In this document: positions 22,997 through 34,279 of the stretch, piece after piece
Numbering within the stretch: position 1 is the first letter of the stretch
How the letters are laid out: every line of letters starts with the position of its first letter
NCBI GenBank assembly: GCA_037974965.1
Contig: JBBPFI010000002.1
Span: forward strand, 2,790,001-2,854,000
Direction of reading: 5' to 3'
Source of the DNA: Dacryopinax spathularia
Taxonomy: Eukaryota; Basidiomycota; Dacrymycetes; Dacrymycetales; Dacrymycetaceae
DNA: 64,000 nt
Translations under genes and position numbers: made by a program
Notes under the pieces: model-generated
What the model saw: the letters and a program-made list of their open reading frames with translations, nothing else
What the model was told of the DNA's origin: nothing
Database searches by the model: none

Positions 22997-25123
22997 TTAA
23001 TAGGCTTCGGTAAGCATGGGCTGTTCGTCCATGGATTCGTGTTTGACCATGACGGAGCCACAGGAGCCGCTCGTGCTCGACGGTACACGATCGAGAACTT
23101 GGCGCTTCTGCGGGCGACTAGAGCCTTCGGCAGAGTCTGATTGAGAAGCCGCGCGCTTTCGCGGAGATGGCTCAGACCAGCGAATATCGCGGGCCGGAAC
23201 TGTGTGCTGAGGTTCGTGCGCTGCAGGCACAACTAAGCGTGCATCCTCCAGCTTCATCTCTCGCGGCGGCGGCAACGGCGCCTGTACCTGCGGAGTTTGC
23301 ATTTCCTGGGGGTACGGCTTTGCCATCGCTGGCTGCGCGGCAGCGTTAGAGATAAGCTGATGAAGCGTTCGCGTGAACACGTCGTTCCGGAGCGAATGGA
23401 TATTCGCGCCGACCCAGAGGTCCCACTTGAGCGCGGTGCCGATCGCTTGTTCGCTCTGCACCAGGTCGGGGGCTTCCAAGCCCGTGACGCGGGCCCAGGC
23501 GGACATGGCGTATACTTTCTCGCCAAGGAACTTGGAGGCGAGGATGAGCGCGCCGACGAGCGTGCGGCGCGGGCAGGTGAGTGGGGATGTCCGATATTGC
23601 TGCATTGGCTGGTTCATCGCTATTGCGTGCGCGGCTTCCTGGCGCTGCCGGAGGGCGAGCGCGACATGCGGACGGAGGGCGATCATGTAGCACGCGGCGA
23701 CCTTGAGCTGAGACGGGGAGACGTCGGTGCGGCGGGTGAGTTCGCAGATCCAGGCATGGATGGGTAGTTCCGCTGTTAGCGAAACCCGGTCGACTTCGTC
23801 CTCGGGGTTATCGTCCGCGGGGAGCTTGGTGGGCAACTCGAACGCGTCGCCGACTAGCGTCTGCTCGTAGCCGGTCTCGCCTTCTGAAGACGGGGCGGCA
23901 CCGAGCATCAATACCCAGAGCGGAGGGGCCAGTTCGGGCGAACCGGCCAGCTGGGCCTGGGTGTCCAGGACCCACCGACGGATAGCAGCGGCCTTTGACT
24001 CGCCTGTAATGCGAGGCAAGGGCAGCGTGGAGGGCTCGTGGGGAGCAGAACCGGAAGCGTGCGCCTGATGCTCGCTCCGGCTTTCGCTCTCCTGCGATGT
24101 CTGGTAGATGTCCTGAATCCTCTGAACGGGATTAGGATTGGGTTTTGACCTGTTCGGAGCAGGTCCATTGGCGGGCTGCTGACTGGCGGGCTGTTTATTA
24201 GCCTCGTCAGTCGCGGCACCGCCGGTCTCCTGCTCCCAGGCCAAGTGATACATCTTCCGGAGGATCTTGGCCACCTCGCCTGCGTTCCGCGCGTCTGAGC
24301 ACCGCGGAGTCGAAGGAAAAGAGGAGGCGGAGGACTTACCGTTAAGCTCTGCGAACTGACGCTGGGCTTGAGCCTGGGCCTGGACGGCCGCACTTTCGCC
24401 CGTAGCAGCCTCGGCGAGACCGCGAAGTTTCTCATCATGTTGTGTTTGTTGTGTTTGTTGTGTTTGGGTGTTTGTGTGTTGATTGATGCTGGATGCTGAG
24501 GCTTTGTCCCCCGCGTCCGAGCCGCTGGGCACGTTACGGCAAGATTGTTTGCCCCATGCCCGCGGCGAGAGAGCGAGCGCAGCTTCTTCAAGCGGGAATC
24601 GTTGTCGCAGGAAGAGCTGCCCCGCTCTCGGAGTGGGAGGTAATTGCGCCGGATCAGGGCGGGTCTTGTCCAGTTGAGGCTGATAGAAGCCGTAAGGCGT
24701 CGAGGGGGCGTACAACTGACTCGGTGCTCCGCCAAAAGGCAGGGGCGAGGCTGAGGCGCTTGTGCTTGCGAACGCCTGGGAGAGATGTCCGAGCTCAGGC
24801 TCGGGCGAGAGCGAGTCGACGACCATCCGGTCATCAGGCGCCTCATGCGTATTTCCGCCGCTGCCCTCTATAGCCTTCGCTTCCTCCGGCAACAACTTTC
24901 TCTCATTCTCGTTCTTTCTTGCAACCTCTTTCTGGATCCCATCATCGATTGCTGACGCAGATTGGGTAGATTGGAATTGCGATCCTCTGCTGCCTTTAAG
25001 CAGCAGAGTCGGATAAGGCGAGACACCAGGGATAGCACGGATGTGATCGACAGATTGAATCGTCTGGGTCGAGCTGCCACTTCGGCCAAGCCTTGGAGGG
25101 GGGAAGGATGTGTGATTGGGCAT
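22997..25123 (-). CDS. PCL/PHO80-family cyclin, copy A
   Basis: One open frame of 708 residues on the minus strand. The N-terminal half is disordered and Gln/Ser/Pro-rich, with conserved islands shared with copy B: SPYPTLLLKGS, LDKTRPDPAQLPPTPR and GEVAKILRKMYHLAW. The cyclin domain follows: VSLTAELPIHAWICELTRRT, KVAACYMIALRP, then CPRRTLVGALILASKFLGEK and WARVTGLEAPDLVQSE...LKWDLWVG, which is the pattern of PCL1/2/5-type cyclins that activate the Pho85 kinase. The C-terminus has basic clusters (SPRKRAASQ, RPQKRQ). A 45-nt stretch (24339-24295) has full intron consensus (gtaagt...ctcag) but keeps the frame, so it may be retained or spliced. It is divergent from the bZIP gene at 26934 across a long shared promoter. 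Function by homology: substrate-targeting cyclin of a Pho85-like CDK. Confidence 0.85.
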   Translation of the reverse strand: MPNHTSFPPPRLGRSGSSTQTIQSVDHIRAIPGVSPYPTLLLKGSRGSQFQSTQSASAIDDGIQKEVARKNENERKLLPEEAKAIEGSGGNTHEAPDDRMVVDSLSPEPELGHLSQAFASTSASASPLPFGGAPSQLYAPSTPYGFYQPQLDKTRPDPAQLPPTPRAGQLFLRQRFPLEEAALALSPRAWGKQSCRNVPSGSDAGDKASASSINQHTNTQTQQTQQTQHDEKLRGLAEAATGESAAVQAQAQAQRQFAELNGKSSASSFPSTPRCSDARNAGEVAKILRKMYHLAWEQETGGAATDEANKQPASQQPANGPAPNRSKPNPNPVQRIQDIYQTSQESESRSEHQAHASGSAPHEPSTLPLPRITGESKAAAIRRWVLDTQAQLAGSPELAPPLWVLMLGAAPSSEGETGYEQTLVGDAFELPTKLPADDNPEDEVDRVSLTAELPIHAWICELTRRTDVSPSQLKVAACYMIALRPHVALALRQRQEAAHAIAMNQPMQQYRTSPLTCPRRTLVGALILASKFLGEKVYAMSAWARVTGLEAPDLVQSEQAIGTALKWDLWVGANIHSLRNDVFTRTLHQLISNAAAQPAMAKPYPQEMQTPQVQAPLPPPREMKLEDARLVVPAAHEPQHTVPARDIRWSEPSPRKRAASQSDSAEGSSRPQKRQVLDRVPSSTSGSCGSVMVKHESMDEQPMLTEAY

Positions 25124-25444
25124 GTTCGGGGGTTGAGGAGTTGATGACTGTTCGGATCGGGGTGAGGATTCGAGAGGTTCGACGGTAAGGATGTGTGGAG
25201 CGGAGGGGATGACGAGCCGAGAGTCAATAATAATAAATCGGGTCGGATCGGAGGTAGGAGGCAGAGAGTTTGGTGGGGTCGAGTCGACAGTGGCTCGACA
25301 ATACGTGTTAAGTGATTCGGATTGGAGATCGAGTGGATCGAGCGCGCGTGGTTGAATTCGAATTACAGTTCGGTGGAGTAAAGCAGGAGACGAGCTTGAG
25401 TGTGAGTGCGAGCGCGTATCGGTGATTTGGAGTAGGAGGCTAGT

Positions 25445-25606
25445 TCAGAAGGACGTCCAGAAGGCGCCCTCTGGCGCGATGGTGGTAGGCATCATAGAGG
25501 CATGGATAAGTTCAGAATCAGACAAGTCGATCGACGAGCACATAGCAGTGGTGATGGTGCGGATGCTGGGCTTGGAGGCTTCGAGAGAGGTGAAGAGAGG
25601 CATCAT
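25445..25606 (-). promoter_or_regulatory. Conserved upstream ORF (53 codons) of cyclin copy A
   Basis: An ATG-started frame lies 320 bp upstream of the cyclin ATG, in its probable 5' leader. Its C-terminus, DSELIHASMMPTTIAPEG then AFWTSF-stop, matches the uORF of cyclin copy B (DSELTNAVSSAPEG then VRVASF-stop), with a gap that is a multiple of three. Conservation at peptide level between paralogues suggests a translated regulatory peptide. The transcript start is not known, so the uORF status is inferred. Confidence 0.5.
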
Positions 25607-25941
25607 TGTGTGTAAGCGGGCGATTGACGGGCTGCGTGGTTTGAAGACCATTGTGCCGATCTTTGGAGGCTCGCGGCGGCCCTTCTGTCGTCCCTTACTT
25701 AGTTCAGGGTCGGAAGGGGGGTTGCCAACGAGCTTTGATGGCCGTGTAGCGAAGATGATATAACCCAAGCCTTGTCGACTGAGTCTTGTTGAGCAGAGGA
25801 GGACTAGAGGAGGAGAAGAAGAAGAAAAGGAGGATGAGGAGATGAGGAGATTGCGGGAATGGCCTGTGACTAGCCGAAGAGGAGCGAGTCAGTCGGTACG
25901 GTTGGCGGGTCTGTCCGAGGTCAGTGAGTGAGTGAGTGCGT

Positions 25942-25961
25942 GCGGTGACTCAACTCTGACT
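25942..25961. promoter_or_regulatory. Conserved promoter block with Gcn4/AP-1 site (cyclin copy A)
   Basis: GCGGTGACTCAACTCTGACT contains TGACTCA (25946-25952). It differs by one base from the block at 50329-50348 upstream of cyclin copy B. It lies about 820 bp upstream of the cyclin ATG and about 980 bp upstream of the divergent bZIP gene, so it could serve either. TGACTCA is the established binding site of Gcn4/AP-1-type bZIP proteins. Confidence 0.5.
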
Positions 25962-26933
25962 GGAGTGGCGGTGTCAGCGCGTGTCACTCCCTCCGTGGGG
26001 CGGCAATCTTCTTCTTCGGGATGTGAATTTCCGCTTCCGTCCGCTGGACAGCCCTTAAAATGAGGAAGGCACCGCACGACGCTCATCTGCTGCGCTGGCG
26101 ACAGGCCATCTGCAGCCCTGTGCAGCCTCGATTCACCGGTATGTACGGTACGGAACTCGCTCTTTTCCCGGTAAGAAGTTGTCCGAAACTCGTCTCGGTA
26201 AACGTGCAGATCCGACTGGCTCGAATCGTACTTAAGCCGCTCTACTCACCCTTCTCCTTGCATTCTCCTAGAGTGCGCAGGCCACCGCTCTCCAAAAGCG
26301 GTGTCTAAAGCTGATTGCGCAATTCGATCTGCTCATACTTGCCTGTGCTGTCTGCCCGTACGATGGTACGAATAGCATCAGAGAATCGTTGCCATCACCA
26401 TAGTTGAACATCACATTTCCGTGCTTTCAGCAAGGTAACAACGTGCGATACAGCCCTTTTTGCTGTTCTGCTCTCGACTTGTCGATCGATGGGCCCTGCG
26501 AGCTGTATGTTCCAGGCTGTGTGAACCGCTTTCGGATTAGGGACGACTGTTTTCCCAAAGGAATGTATTCGATTGGCTGGGCATGTTTCGTCCGGAACTA
26601 TGGGTCGAGTCATGCACCTTCTGGCACAGAGCGAGCGGTGCCCGGGGTCCAGGGGATGGACAATGTGGGCGCAGGGTTACAGCAATCGCCCACGGAGGTT
26701 CAGGGCCGGTCCGGGAGCAGACGATACCTCCCATATTATATCGCCGTCGCCTGCTTACCCTGCAGATTTTCCCTCATCCTTTCGTCCCCTCTTCAGGTCG
26801 CACTCGTAAACTCTCCGTCAGTAGTGAGAGTATCATCGAGAGCATCGTCGTACTCTGTTTGCACAACAGCAACCTGAGTACTTTCTGAACTTGTCAACCG
26901 GTGAGCATACATTCCTCGTCGGGAAGGGAATGG

Positions 26934-28532
26934 ATGGAGGACGAGAAACGGGTCTTCTGTTGTTTGCCGAACCGTGTCTACGGACACGGAGTGAGGTTGA
27001 ACTCGAAGACTCATAAAGAGTCATCGCATATATGCGACTCACGTTCGCGTGTCTCCATCCTCCTCCCTTCAACCCAATCGTCTGCTAGGACTGCCTGGCT
27101 GACCGTTAAATCCGTTCGCAGTTCGCGGCCTCCTATAAGCAGGCCGCCTCCCCACTTCGCAATACAACCCCCGCCTATCGACTATACTTCATACACACAC
27201 CAGGATGTTTGGCCTCACCGTCCTCGCCTGAGCGCTCCCGCGTTCCCCCAATCCGGCGTCTATAGTCAACATGACTACAGCAATGCCCTCGGCTTGTCTA
27301 CCACCCCCACCCATCATGCAACGATAAATCTACCTTCGAACGGGCTTGCCCCACCCCCCTACAACCAGTCTACCACCCAACATGGCTTCCCCAACCCCCC
27401 GGTCCCGTCTTACCCAACCTACCAACAACTTCATCTTCAACAACAACCAGTACAACCAGCAGATTACCTTCCAGACCCGTCTCTCGACGAACTCGCTACA
27501 TCTTACCTCGAGCTTCTCAACACGACCCATCAAACCATGCCTGCCACGAGCACAATGGACTTCAACGACGATCTCTCGGCCCTCCTGGCCTCATTCGCCG
27601 AGCACAACCGTGCGTCCGACGAACTTCGGTTCGAGGACCTGGTGAATGACGGTGTCTTCTCTACCGATGCCAGCGAGGCGGCCATGACCGCCGCGAAGAC
27701 GGCGCACCTCCTGAGCTTCGCACAGACCCACACGTCTGCTGCGTTCCAGGAAGAGCCAGTCACATCACCCCGCTCCCCGCTCTCTTCCGCCTCGACAACC
27801 TTCGTGGATGCGCTCGGCTTCCCTCCGCTGTACGCTCCCGAAGAACTCGAGGCTCCTCCCGCTATCAACCCTGCGCAGCTCTTCACCCCTGCGCAAGGTG
27901 CCCTTGGGCTAGGCAAGAACGACAACGCCTACGACCCTGAGCTCTCCGCCGTCCTCGATTCACTTCTCCTGAACTTCAACGGCAACGAGGCGCAGACTCC
28001 GTCCGATGCCGCTGCCACGCCTGCTTCGGTGCTGCCGCCAGCACTACCGGAGCTCGCGTCGACAGCGACTTCGCGGATGACGACGCCCTCGGCTCGGCCG
28101 ACGAAGCCTCTGCCCAAGCAGAAGGAGAAAGAGAAGGCGCCTCCCAAGGTCCGCGAGCTCATCCCCCTCGACGCACCCATCCAGTCCCGCTCCTACATCG
28201 CCCCTTCCAAGACCTCGCGCAAAGTGCTGCCGCAGGCTTTCGTCAACAGGCTCTCTGAGGAGAAGCTTGCTGGCGTGAAGCGTGCGCTTGCGGGCGATGA
28301 GGTCGTCGACGAGGAAGTGGAGGAGCTGGCACGCTACGTCCGTCCAAAGATCATGACGAAGCGTGAGCAGAACACGATGGCTGCTCGACGTTCGCGGCAG
28401 CGCAAGATGGAAGAGAAGGCTGCCCTCGAGGGCGAGCGTGATGCTCTCAAGAAGCGCGTCGAGGAGCTCGAGCGGCTGCTCAGGGAGAGCGAGGCGGAGA
28501 ATATGGCGCTCCGGGAGTGCCTCAAGAAGTGA
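26934..28532 (+). CDS. bZIP transcription factor (copy 2), Gcn4-like
   Basis: Single open frame to the stop at 28530-28532. The 5' end is uncertain: 26934 is the first in-frame ATG, but coding-like sequence only begins near 27140 (PPPHFAIQPPPIDY), so an upstream exon joined at an acceptor around 27120 is possible; an internal ATG lies at 27538. Features in order: Gln/Pro-rich N-terminus, acidic segments (DFNDDLSALLASF and DELRFEDLVNDGVF) resembling activation regions, the block IPLDAPIQSRSYIAPSKTSR, then KREQNTMAARRSRQRK and a leucine zipper ending MALRECLKK. The basic region matches the N-x7-R signature. It is divergent from cyclin copy A and tandem with the bZIP at 30312. Likely a nuclear activator binding TGACTCA-type sites. 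Confidence 0.8.
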   Translation: MEDEKRVFCCLPNRVYGHGVRLNSKTHKESSHICDSRSRVSILLPSTQSSARTAWLTVKSVRSSRPPISRPPPHFAIQPPPIDYTSYTHQDVWPHRPRLSAPAFPQSGVYSQHDYSNALGLSTTPTHHATINLPSNGLAPPPYNQSTTQHGFPNPPVPSYPTYQQLHLQQQPVQPADYLPDPSLDELATSYLELLNTTHQTMPATSTMDFNDDLSALLASFAEHNRASDELRFEDLVNDGVFSTDASEAAMTAAKTAHLLSFAQTHTSAAFQEEPVTSPRSPLSSASTTFVDALGFPPLYAPEELEAPPAINPAQLFTPAQGALGLGKNDNAYDPELSAVLDSLLLNFNGNEAQTPSDAAATPASVLPPALPELASTATSRMTTPSARPTKPLPKQKEKEKAPPKVRELIPLDAPIQSRSYIAPSKTSRKVLPQAFVNRLSEEKLAGVKRALAGDEVVDEEVEELARYVRPKIMTKREQNTMAARRSRQRKMEEKAALEGERDALKKRVEELERLLRESEAENMALRECLKK

Positions 28533-30311
28533 GCCAGACATGCGCGAGCGTGGGCAGCGCCTGGCCACTCGGCCCGACAACAAACAACTAGAGAAGCTCG
28601 GACTCCGGCAAAAGCATGTCGGCGATCCAGTCGAGAAACACGGTCTCATCCTCAACGGAAGACTTGCTGAAGAGCAAGCCAACGCACGTCCCGCGTTGCG
28701 TGGTTGTACATTCTCATTCATGTAAACGATCTTTCCCTTTCCTTTTCCTTTCCTTCCCTTCTTTCGCCAGCGACCTAATAGTGTCAAACGCACCCTCCCT
28801 CCCCTACACCGCGGACCTCCCCCACCTTTCCCCCCTCCAAGCATCATCTCCCGTTAGGTCCGCTCCACTTGCCTGTGTTGTTTCCTTAGTTTTTCTCTGA
28901 TCTGAGTTCGAGTTCTGGTTCGATGGGTCACTGCGCTGTAGTCATAGTTGAACGCCTTTAGCTGGCAAAGCACAGGAGTAGGATAGTGCAAATGGAAAAG
29001 TGCAAACCCAAACTTGCCCGCCTACGTGTTGTCTCTCCCAAACTGCAAGCCCTCCAGCTAGACGCAGCTCGACCCTCGGTCCAGAAACGGCGGTCCCCTT
29101 TGGAGTGCTTACAGCTGAAGAGCAAGACCCCGCAAACAGCCAACAGACCCCCACAGACCGACGCAGGCCGCCACAGACCCCGCAGCACAGGGCATACGAC
29201 GCGCTCAGCCAATCACACAAGAGACACGTCAAGCCAGCTCAGCCTTAGAACACGCGGACCGTCGCTTCCGGCCGGGAAAAGAACTGCACAGCAGGGCGGT
29301 GGGTGGTGGGCGTCAACGCGCTCTATTCCTGGAGGAGGTGCTGACGTAGGAGAGGGATAACAATGTATTGACTGAGGTCTTTGCTAGAAACTGCTCCTCT
29401 AGAGTAGGGTAACTACGTGTCTTGGTGGAGGAGACATTGTTGATCTGCGCAGGAGGTTCTGAAGGGGCGCACGGTCCTTTCTGGGCCGCGCACGCCTGCG
29501 GCGAAGGTGCGAGTTCTGTGAAGCAGGGAAGGAAGGAAGGAAGCACGCTGTCAGGGCGGGAATGGGCGCGGCACCGCTGCTGACTCGACGCGCGTCAGCC
29601 TTTGGTGGCCGGGCAGGCCGGGAGCGCGGAGGCTATTATTTCGTCCACCGACGGTTCTGCAATGTGGGCTAGCGCGGGGACTCCGGACACTGTATGGACG
29701 TTGGGGGAGAATGTTATTGGTTGACGATAAGGAAATGCCTCACTTGAACGGAGGGTTACTTGTGGGCGTTGTGAAGCGTGTGGTTGTTACGCCCTGTCCC
29801 TGACGAACCCGGTCAATCCGGGAATGCGGGGTCCTAATGGGCATGGTGGGATGGTCCGACCGAAGTTGGACTGCCTCCGTCCACGTCGAATAATTCGGTT
29901 CATAAACTGGCCACTCGCCCCTCTCACTCACAGTCATCCCCCTTCCCACTGTTATCCCCCTCAGCAGCAGTAGCAGCAGCGACTGACAGCCCCGCGACTG
30001 TCTCGCATTGCTCATCGTCAGCAGCGACAGAGAGTTACTCAACCTCTCTCGTCAAAACAACGATCACAACCGACTCGCTTAGCGCTCGTTTCGCTTTGCA
30101 GAGCCTTACCCCCAAACCAGCCAAAGTGTGAGCACATCATCACCCTTTCGATTCGTCGCGCGGTCGGCTAGGCGTACTGCTTCGGCGCGCTTGGCCCTCC
30201 GCCCCGTTTCGCGTGCTGCGACAGCGTGTATGCTAGTCTTCGGCTAGGCATTGACAACGCTGCTGTATTGGGTTCTCTGCCCTCGCTCTCTCTGGCCACG
30301 GCCTCCGAGTG
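28533..30311. other. Intergenic region between two bZIP genes
   Basis: 3' flank of one bZIP gene and the long promoter and leader of the next. Short frames (for example 28986-29360) are Arg/Ser/Pro-rich without domains and are not accepted. A CAG/CAGCAG-rich patch lies near 29960. No RNA gene is seen. Confidence 0.35.
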
Positions 30312-31586
30312 ATGACTCACAGCGCCTCTAACGACATCGAACGGAGGAACTGTATGCTGACGATACCCCCGCGTGCCTCCAGTCCCCGGTCGTCCCTTCG
30401 GCCGGCATACATAGCAGCAATTCAGCCTTCAACCACCACCTATATCCCCACCCAACTAGCCAATGGCATCGCGCCCCAGCCCCAGCGAAAGCAGCCAGTA
30501 AAGAACCCAACCAGCAGCACTACGTCCAGTCTACTCACCGTCAACACCGCCAACACTGAAAATGGTCTTATCACGCATGCGTCCCGGTCAGCCGTCCCAC
30601 CCAATGCTCTCGGTCTCTCTGAGGCTGGGAACACCACCCCACGCCCCAATGCCGCCATGATGGAGTCGAACAAGAATGTGACCAACCCTACAACCCCAGC
30701 AGCAGCACCAACTGGTCCATCCGCCAACAACGACGGCTCACACGTCTTCCGTACTCCGGCACTAGCTTACAGCGTGCCATCGGCCGATCTCAATCCATCA
30801 CTTGACAGTCTTGCAATCCAATACACCAATCGTCTTGCCCAGTCCCCCAGCTCAGACCAAGCCACGTCCACCATGTTCCCCAGCATGGCGAACCCGTACG
30901 ACGCGTCCGCGTGGTTCGCGCCGGATTATCCACCCTCGTCTGAAAGCACTTCCAACAACGCCAACTCTGCTGTCCCCTCGTCGCCCTGGTCAGCCGCTAC
31001 ACAAACTCTCGTCGACAACTTCGCTTTCCCAGATATGACCGCCCCCGCCCAGAACGCCGAGAACCTCGAGAACCTCGACTTCACCGCCTTCTTCGGTAAT
31101 CAAGCTCCTATGCCCACTGCTCCCGACTACCTCTTCTCCCCAAAAGAGCTCGAAATCCTCTTCCCCTTCGGCTTCCCCGCTCCCTCCCTCCCGTGCGCGC
31201 CCGTCAACCCGTCTGTGATGGACGCGGCGAAGGAAGTTGAGGGGAAGGGAAAGGAGCGCGAGCAGACCCCCGTCGTCGCTCCGACCCCGCTGCCAAAGTC
31301 TTCTGCTCCCGCCGCCCCCGAGGCGAGCAAGAAGCGCAGCGCATCGGAGGTAGACGGCGCGGAGGAGGAAGCAGAGCGCAGCCAGTCCGATCGCGTCCTG
31401 ACAAAACGCGAGCAGAACCGCCAGGCAGCGGCGCGTAGTCGTGCACGGAAGGTGCAGGAGCAGGAGAGCTTCAAGGCGGAGATCTCCGAGCTGAAGGAGA
31501 AGGTCCGTCAGCTGGAGGCGAAGCTCCAGACGGTGAACGCGGAGAATAGGGTGTTGCGCGAGTACAGCCGGCTCGGGCGGCGGTGA
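30312..31586 (+). CDS. bZIP transcription factor (copy 3)
   Basis: Intronless frame of 424 residues starting MTHSASND (a further ATG at 30357 is possible). The long N-terminal region is Ser/Thr/Pro/Asn-rich with acidic and aromatic islands (FPDMTAPAQNAENLENLDF, LFSPKELEILFPFGF) that resemble activation segments. The C-terminal basic region is KREQNRQAAARSRARK, followed by a zipper of about four heptads (ISELKEKVRQLEAKLQ ... NRVLREY). Unlike the other four bZIPs it lacks the IPLDAPIQ block. The start codon itself overlaps a perfect Gcn4/AP-1 site, ATGACTCAC (TGACTCA at 30313-30319). It is tandem with copy 2. Confidence 0.85.
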   Translation: MTHSASNDIERRNCMLTIPPRASSPRSSLRPAYIAAIQPSTTTYIPTQLANGIAPQPQRKQPVKNPTSSTTSSLLTVNTANTENGLITHASRSAVPPNALGLSEAGNTTPRPNAAMMESNKNVTNPTTPAAAPTGPSANNDGSHVFRTPALAYSVPSADLNPSLDSLAIQYTNRLAQSPSSDQATSTMFPSMANPYDASAWFAPDYPPSSESTSNNANSAVPSSPWSAATQTLVDNFAFPDMTAPAQNAENLENLDFTAFFGNQAPMPTAPDYLFSPKELEILFPFGFPAPSLPCAPVNPSVMDAAKEVEGKGKEREQTPVVAPTPLPKSSAPAAPEASKKRSASEVDGAEEEAERSQSDRVLTKREQNRQAAARSRARKVQEQESFKAEISELKEKVRQLEAKLQTVNAENRVLREYSRLGRR

Positions 31587-34279
31587 GCGGCAGCCAACCC
31601 CCGCAAGCCCAGCATAAGACAACCTCGGCAAGCCGATAAGGCATAAGACACGCAAGCACGTGCAAGTATGAAGGCAAACGCGACTCGCACCAGTCCTGGC
31701 CCCGTCCAGCCTGGTCATCGCAAGCCCCAACAACCAACCAAGTGGGTCGACGCAAAGCGTGCGCTCGACCCAGTTCCCTCGAGGAACACTTTCCCCAAAA
31801 CCACATCCACATCCACGATTCCCTCGTGCCCTCCCCATTACTGGTTGCAGCCTCGAGCGTAGCTGAAGTAGGGAGGCACCATCGTTCCACAGCTGTACAT
31901 GTTATTCCCTTTCCAAGGTTCGATTTCCCCGGGCTGTTTCGACTACACTTCTTAAGACGACTCGCTTGAATGCCAGTCCGCACGCACATGGGCCGATGAG
32001 GGCCCGAGCCCATGATGTATCTCTAGTAGCTAGCTACGTAGCTAGGAGCTGGGAGTTGATGTTACGTGGTGAATGTCATTTTTATTGGTCCTCTGAAATA
32101 TTCGTGTGCCTGAGTGACTTGGGTGTGTCTGCGGGTAGGGGAAGTGGGGGTTTGGGATGCATGTATTGAGGTTCTGGCGCATATATTTTGCTTTCGGTGC
32201 ATCCATCTGGCTTTGGGCGCATACATCTGAGCTTTTGACACGGCCTTGTCCGTGAGAGGCAGCTAGTATTAGGTGCTGCTCAGTGTCCTCTCCTATATTC
32301 AAAGTCTGCCACACTCATACACTGAACTATGCATGCCCGTGCTTGTAGCAGTCAACGTTGCTTTTGATAGCTCTGGAACAACTGCAGATGCAGTGCATGC
32401 GATGATGCGCAGCCCGTCGACTCTCGTCAGCAAATGACTCGCACCGCATCAAACTGCTATATAAAATCGCCGGTAACCAGCAGAACGCCGTCTGTAGATA
32501 CCATTCTCGTCGCTTCTGCATTTACACTTGACTTCCTTTTCTAAAGCCAGTCCGCCAGCTGGGCAATTTTTCTATATCTGGGCTAGAAGCCGGGCCCATT
32601 GGATAGGCCGTACTTCCATCACCGGCTTGTCCGGCGCTACCGTCCGGCGCTCCGCTCACGATGGCCGACAAACCCACTAATCGCGTCATCCCTCTGCAAG
32701 TCTCGCACAACCGATGTATAGACAATGGGGGTTGATGACGAGCTGATGGAAGTTGGGAGCCGATGGATATGTCCGGCTATGACTTGAAACCCTCATACTG
32801 GGCGATGGCGCTGCGACACATCCTGGGGGGGTATTGTATCTAATCTTTCGGCTCTCATCTGGCGTCTTTCGCTCCATTCACCCGTAATCAATTGGGCAAC
32901 CTGGCAAGCTCGCTGTCACGCACCCCTGGCTAATGTCGAAGGTCGCAAAAAACTGACCCCTCTTCGGACCCTACCGCAGACGTTCTGATCATCCACTGGA
33001 ATGAGCCGACGCCTCTTTCCCCTTTCACGTTGTGTCTCCTGATCGGCCCGCGTCATAATCCCTCCTGCGGTTGGGTCTTTCGGAAATTAACTGCCTTCCG
33101 ACTGCGGATTTCCGCCACATGTTACGTCGGAGGAAGCACGACGAGCTGCCAGCACATCCACTTGTCGTGGGAAATTGTCGATGGATCCACTCGATGTTTG
33201 CGAGATTATCGCCGACACTAGACCCCGCATGCTAAGCCCGTTGTATACAAATGCGTTTACGTTAACCGATCTCTGCAGATAAAGCCGATATGTACTTCGT
33301 CGCGTTTACGAAAGTGGACAGCGCCAGCTGGAGGACCAGAAGACCCGGTGAAGGTATCTGAAATGGCTTGAGACGGTACATTCTGGGGTAAGTGTTTGAT
33401 AATATGACAAAGGCCATGCCGACGGTATTTGGCCGCTCATGTCCGAGGCGCTGGTCGGCAACCTGGCGCATATTGTCGCCACAGACGCATTCACCGGCAT
33501 CCGGTCATGCTTGCCTAATCTTTGCTGACGTGGGTCGCGCGTGCTGCGCACACGCCGAGAGGCCTGCCCTGTCTGACACGTGATGATACGCCTCTTTCCG
33601 GGCCATTCAATGCCCTAGCCTTTCCCCTCTATTATGGCTTCTGGCGCCAAGTCACTGCATGCCCTTCCCCTTTATCGCCCCTCGCCAGCGGACACGATTC
33701 TGGCCGTCTCTTTGCTTCTCCCCTCTGGTCGCAGTCCTTCGTTCCTGGTCTAGTCATCTCTACCTCCTGCCGGCGTCAGCACTATGGCGGCTACAGGCAG
33801 CAACCTCCGGGGTCTTCTCGAAGCACTCTAAGCTGACCCTACATCCTCCGCTGTCACGCATACCTTCGGATACAGCGTCACAGCGTTTCAGCCCTTTTCT
33901 CTCTCAACCCACCCACCTCCCGGGAGCAGCCTCCGAGATTTGCCAAGTCTCTCGCTCGCTAGCTCCATTCGCTGCTGCACGACGTCAACACTTTCTTAAC
34001 GCCGAAGGAGGTCGGTTGGCTTGCAAATCCGTTGATCAGCAAGCACGTGGATCGGCTCGTCCGCGACGATTTAGACGCATATGGTTATCCGTTCTTGAAC
34101 TATTCAATAGCAAACCCGACCTCAATCCCGTTAATCGAAGGTCTCTGGCGGATATCCTTTCCTTTACTCAGTGGAAGCAGCAGCTCTCTTCCGGTCAGTC
34201 ATATTTGTTGTGGTGGAAGTTTGGTCTGACAGGATTCAGATCGTTTCGAGGGGAAGGTCCACCGAGCGCGCCCACTTAC
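31587..34279. other. Long intergenic region
   Basis: About 2.7 kb without a gene that I can support. It includes the 3' flank of bZIP copy 3 and AT-richer sequence at 32000-33300. Across 33600-34279 the cyclin frame is open but not convincingly coding, probably promoter and leader. Frames such as 32327-32521 and 33030-33221 show no domains. Confidence 0.35.

Noticed and set aside
23908-24846. 312-codon frame inside cyclin A in another frame
   Set aside because: Frame-shifted reading of the cyclin's low-complexity half; no paralogue appears in the matching frame of cyclin B.
28044-28847. 267-codon minus-strand frame antisense to bZIP copy 2
   Set aside because: Shadow of a high-GC coding region; the Leu/Arg-rich translation mirrors the zipper codons.
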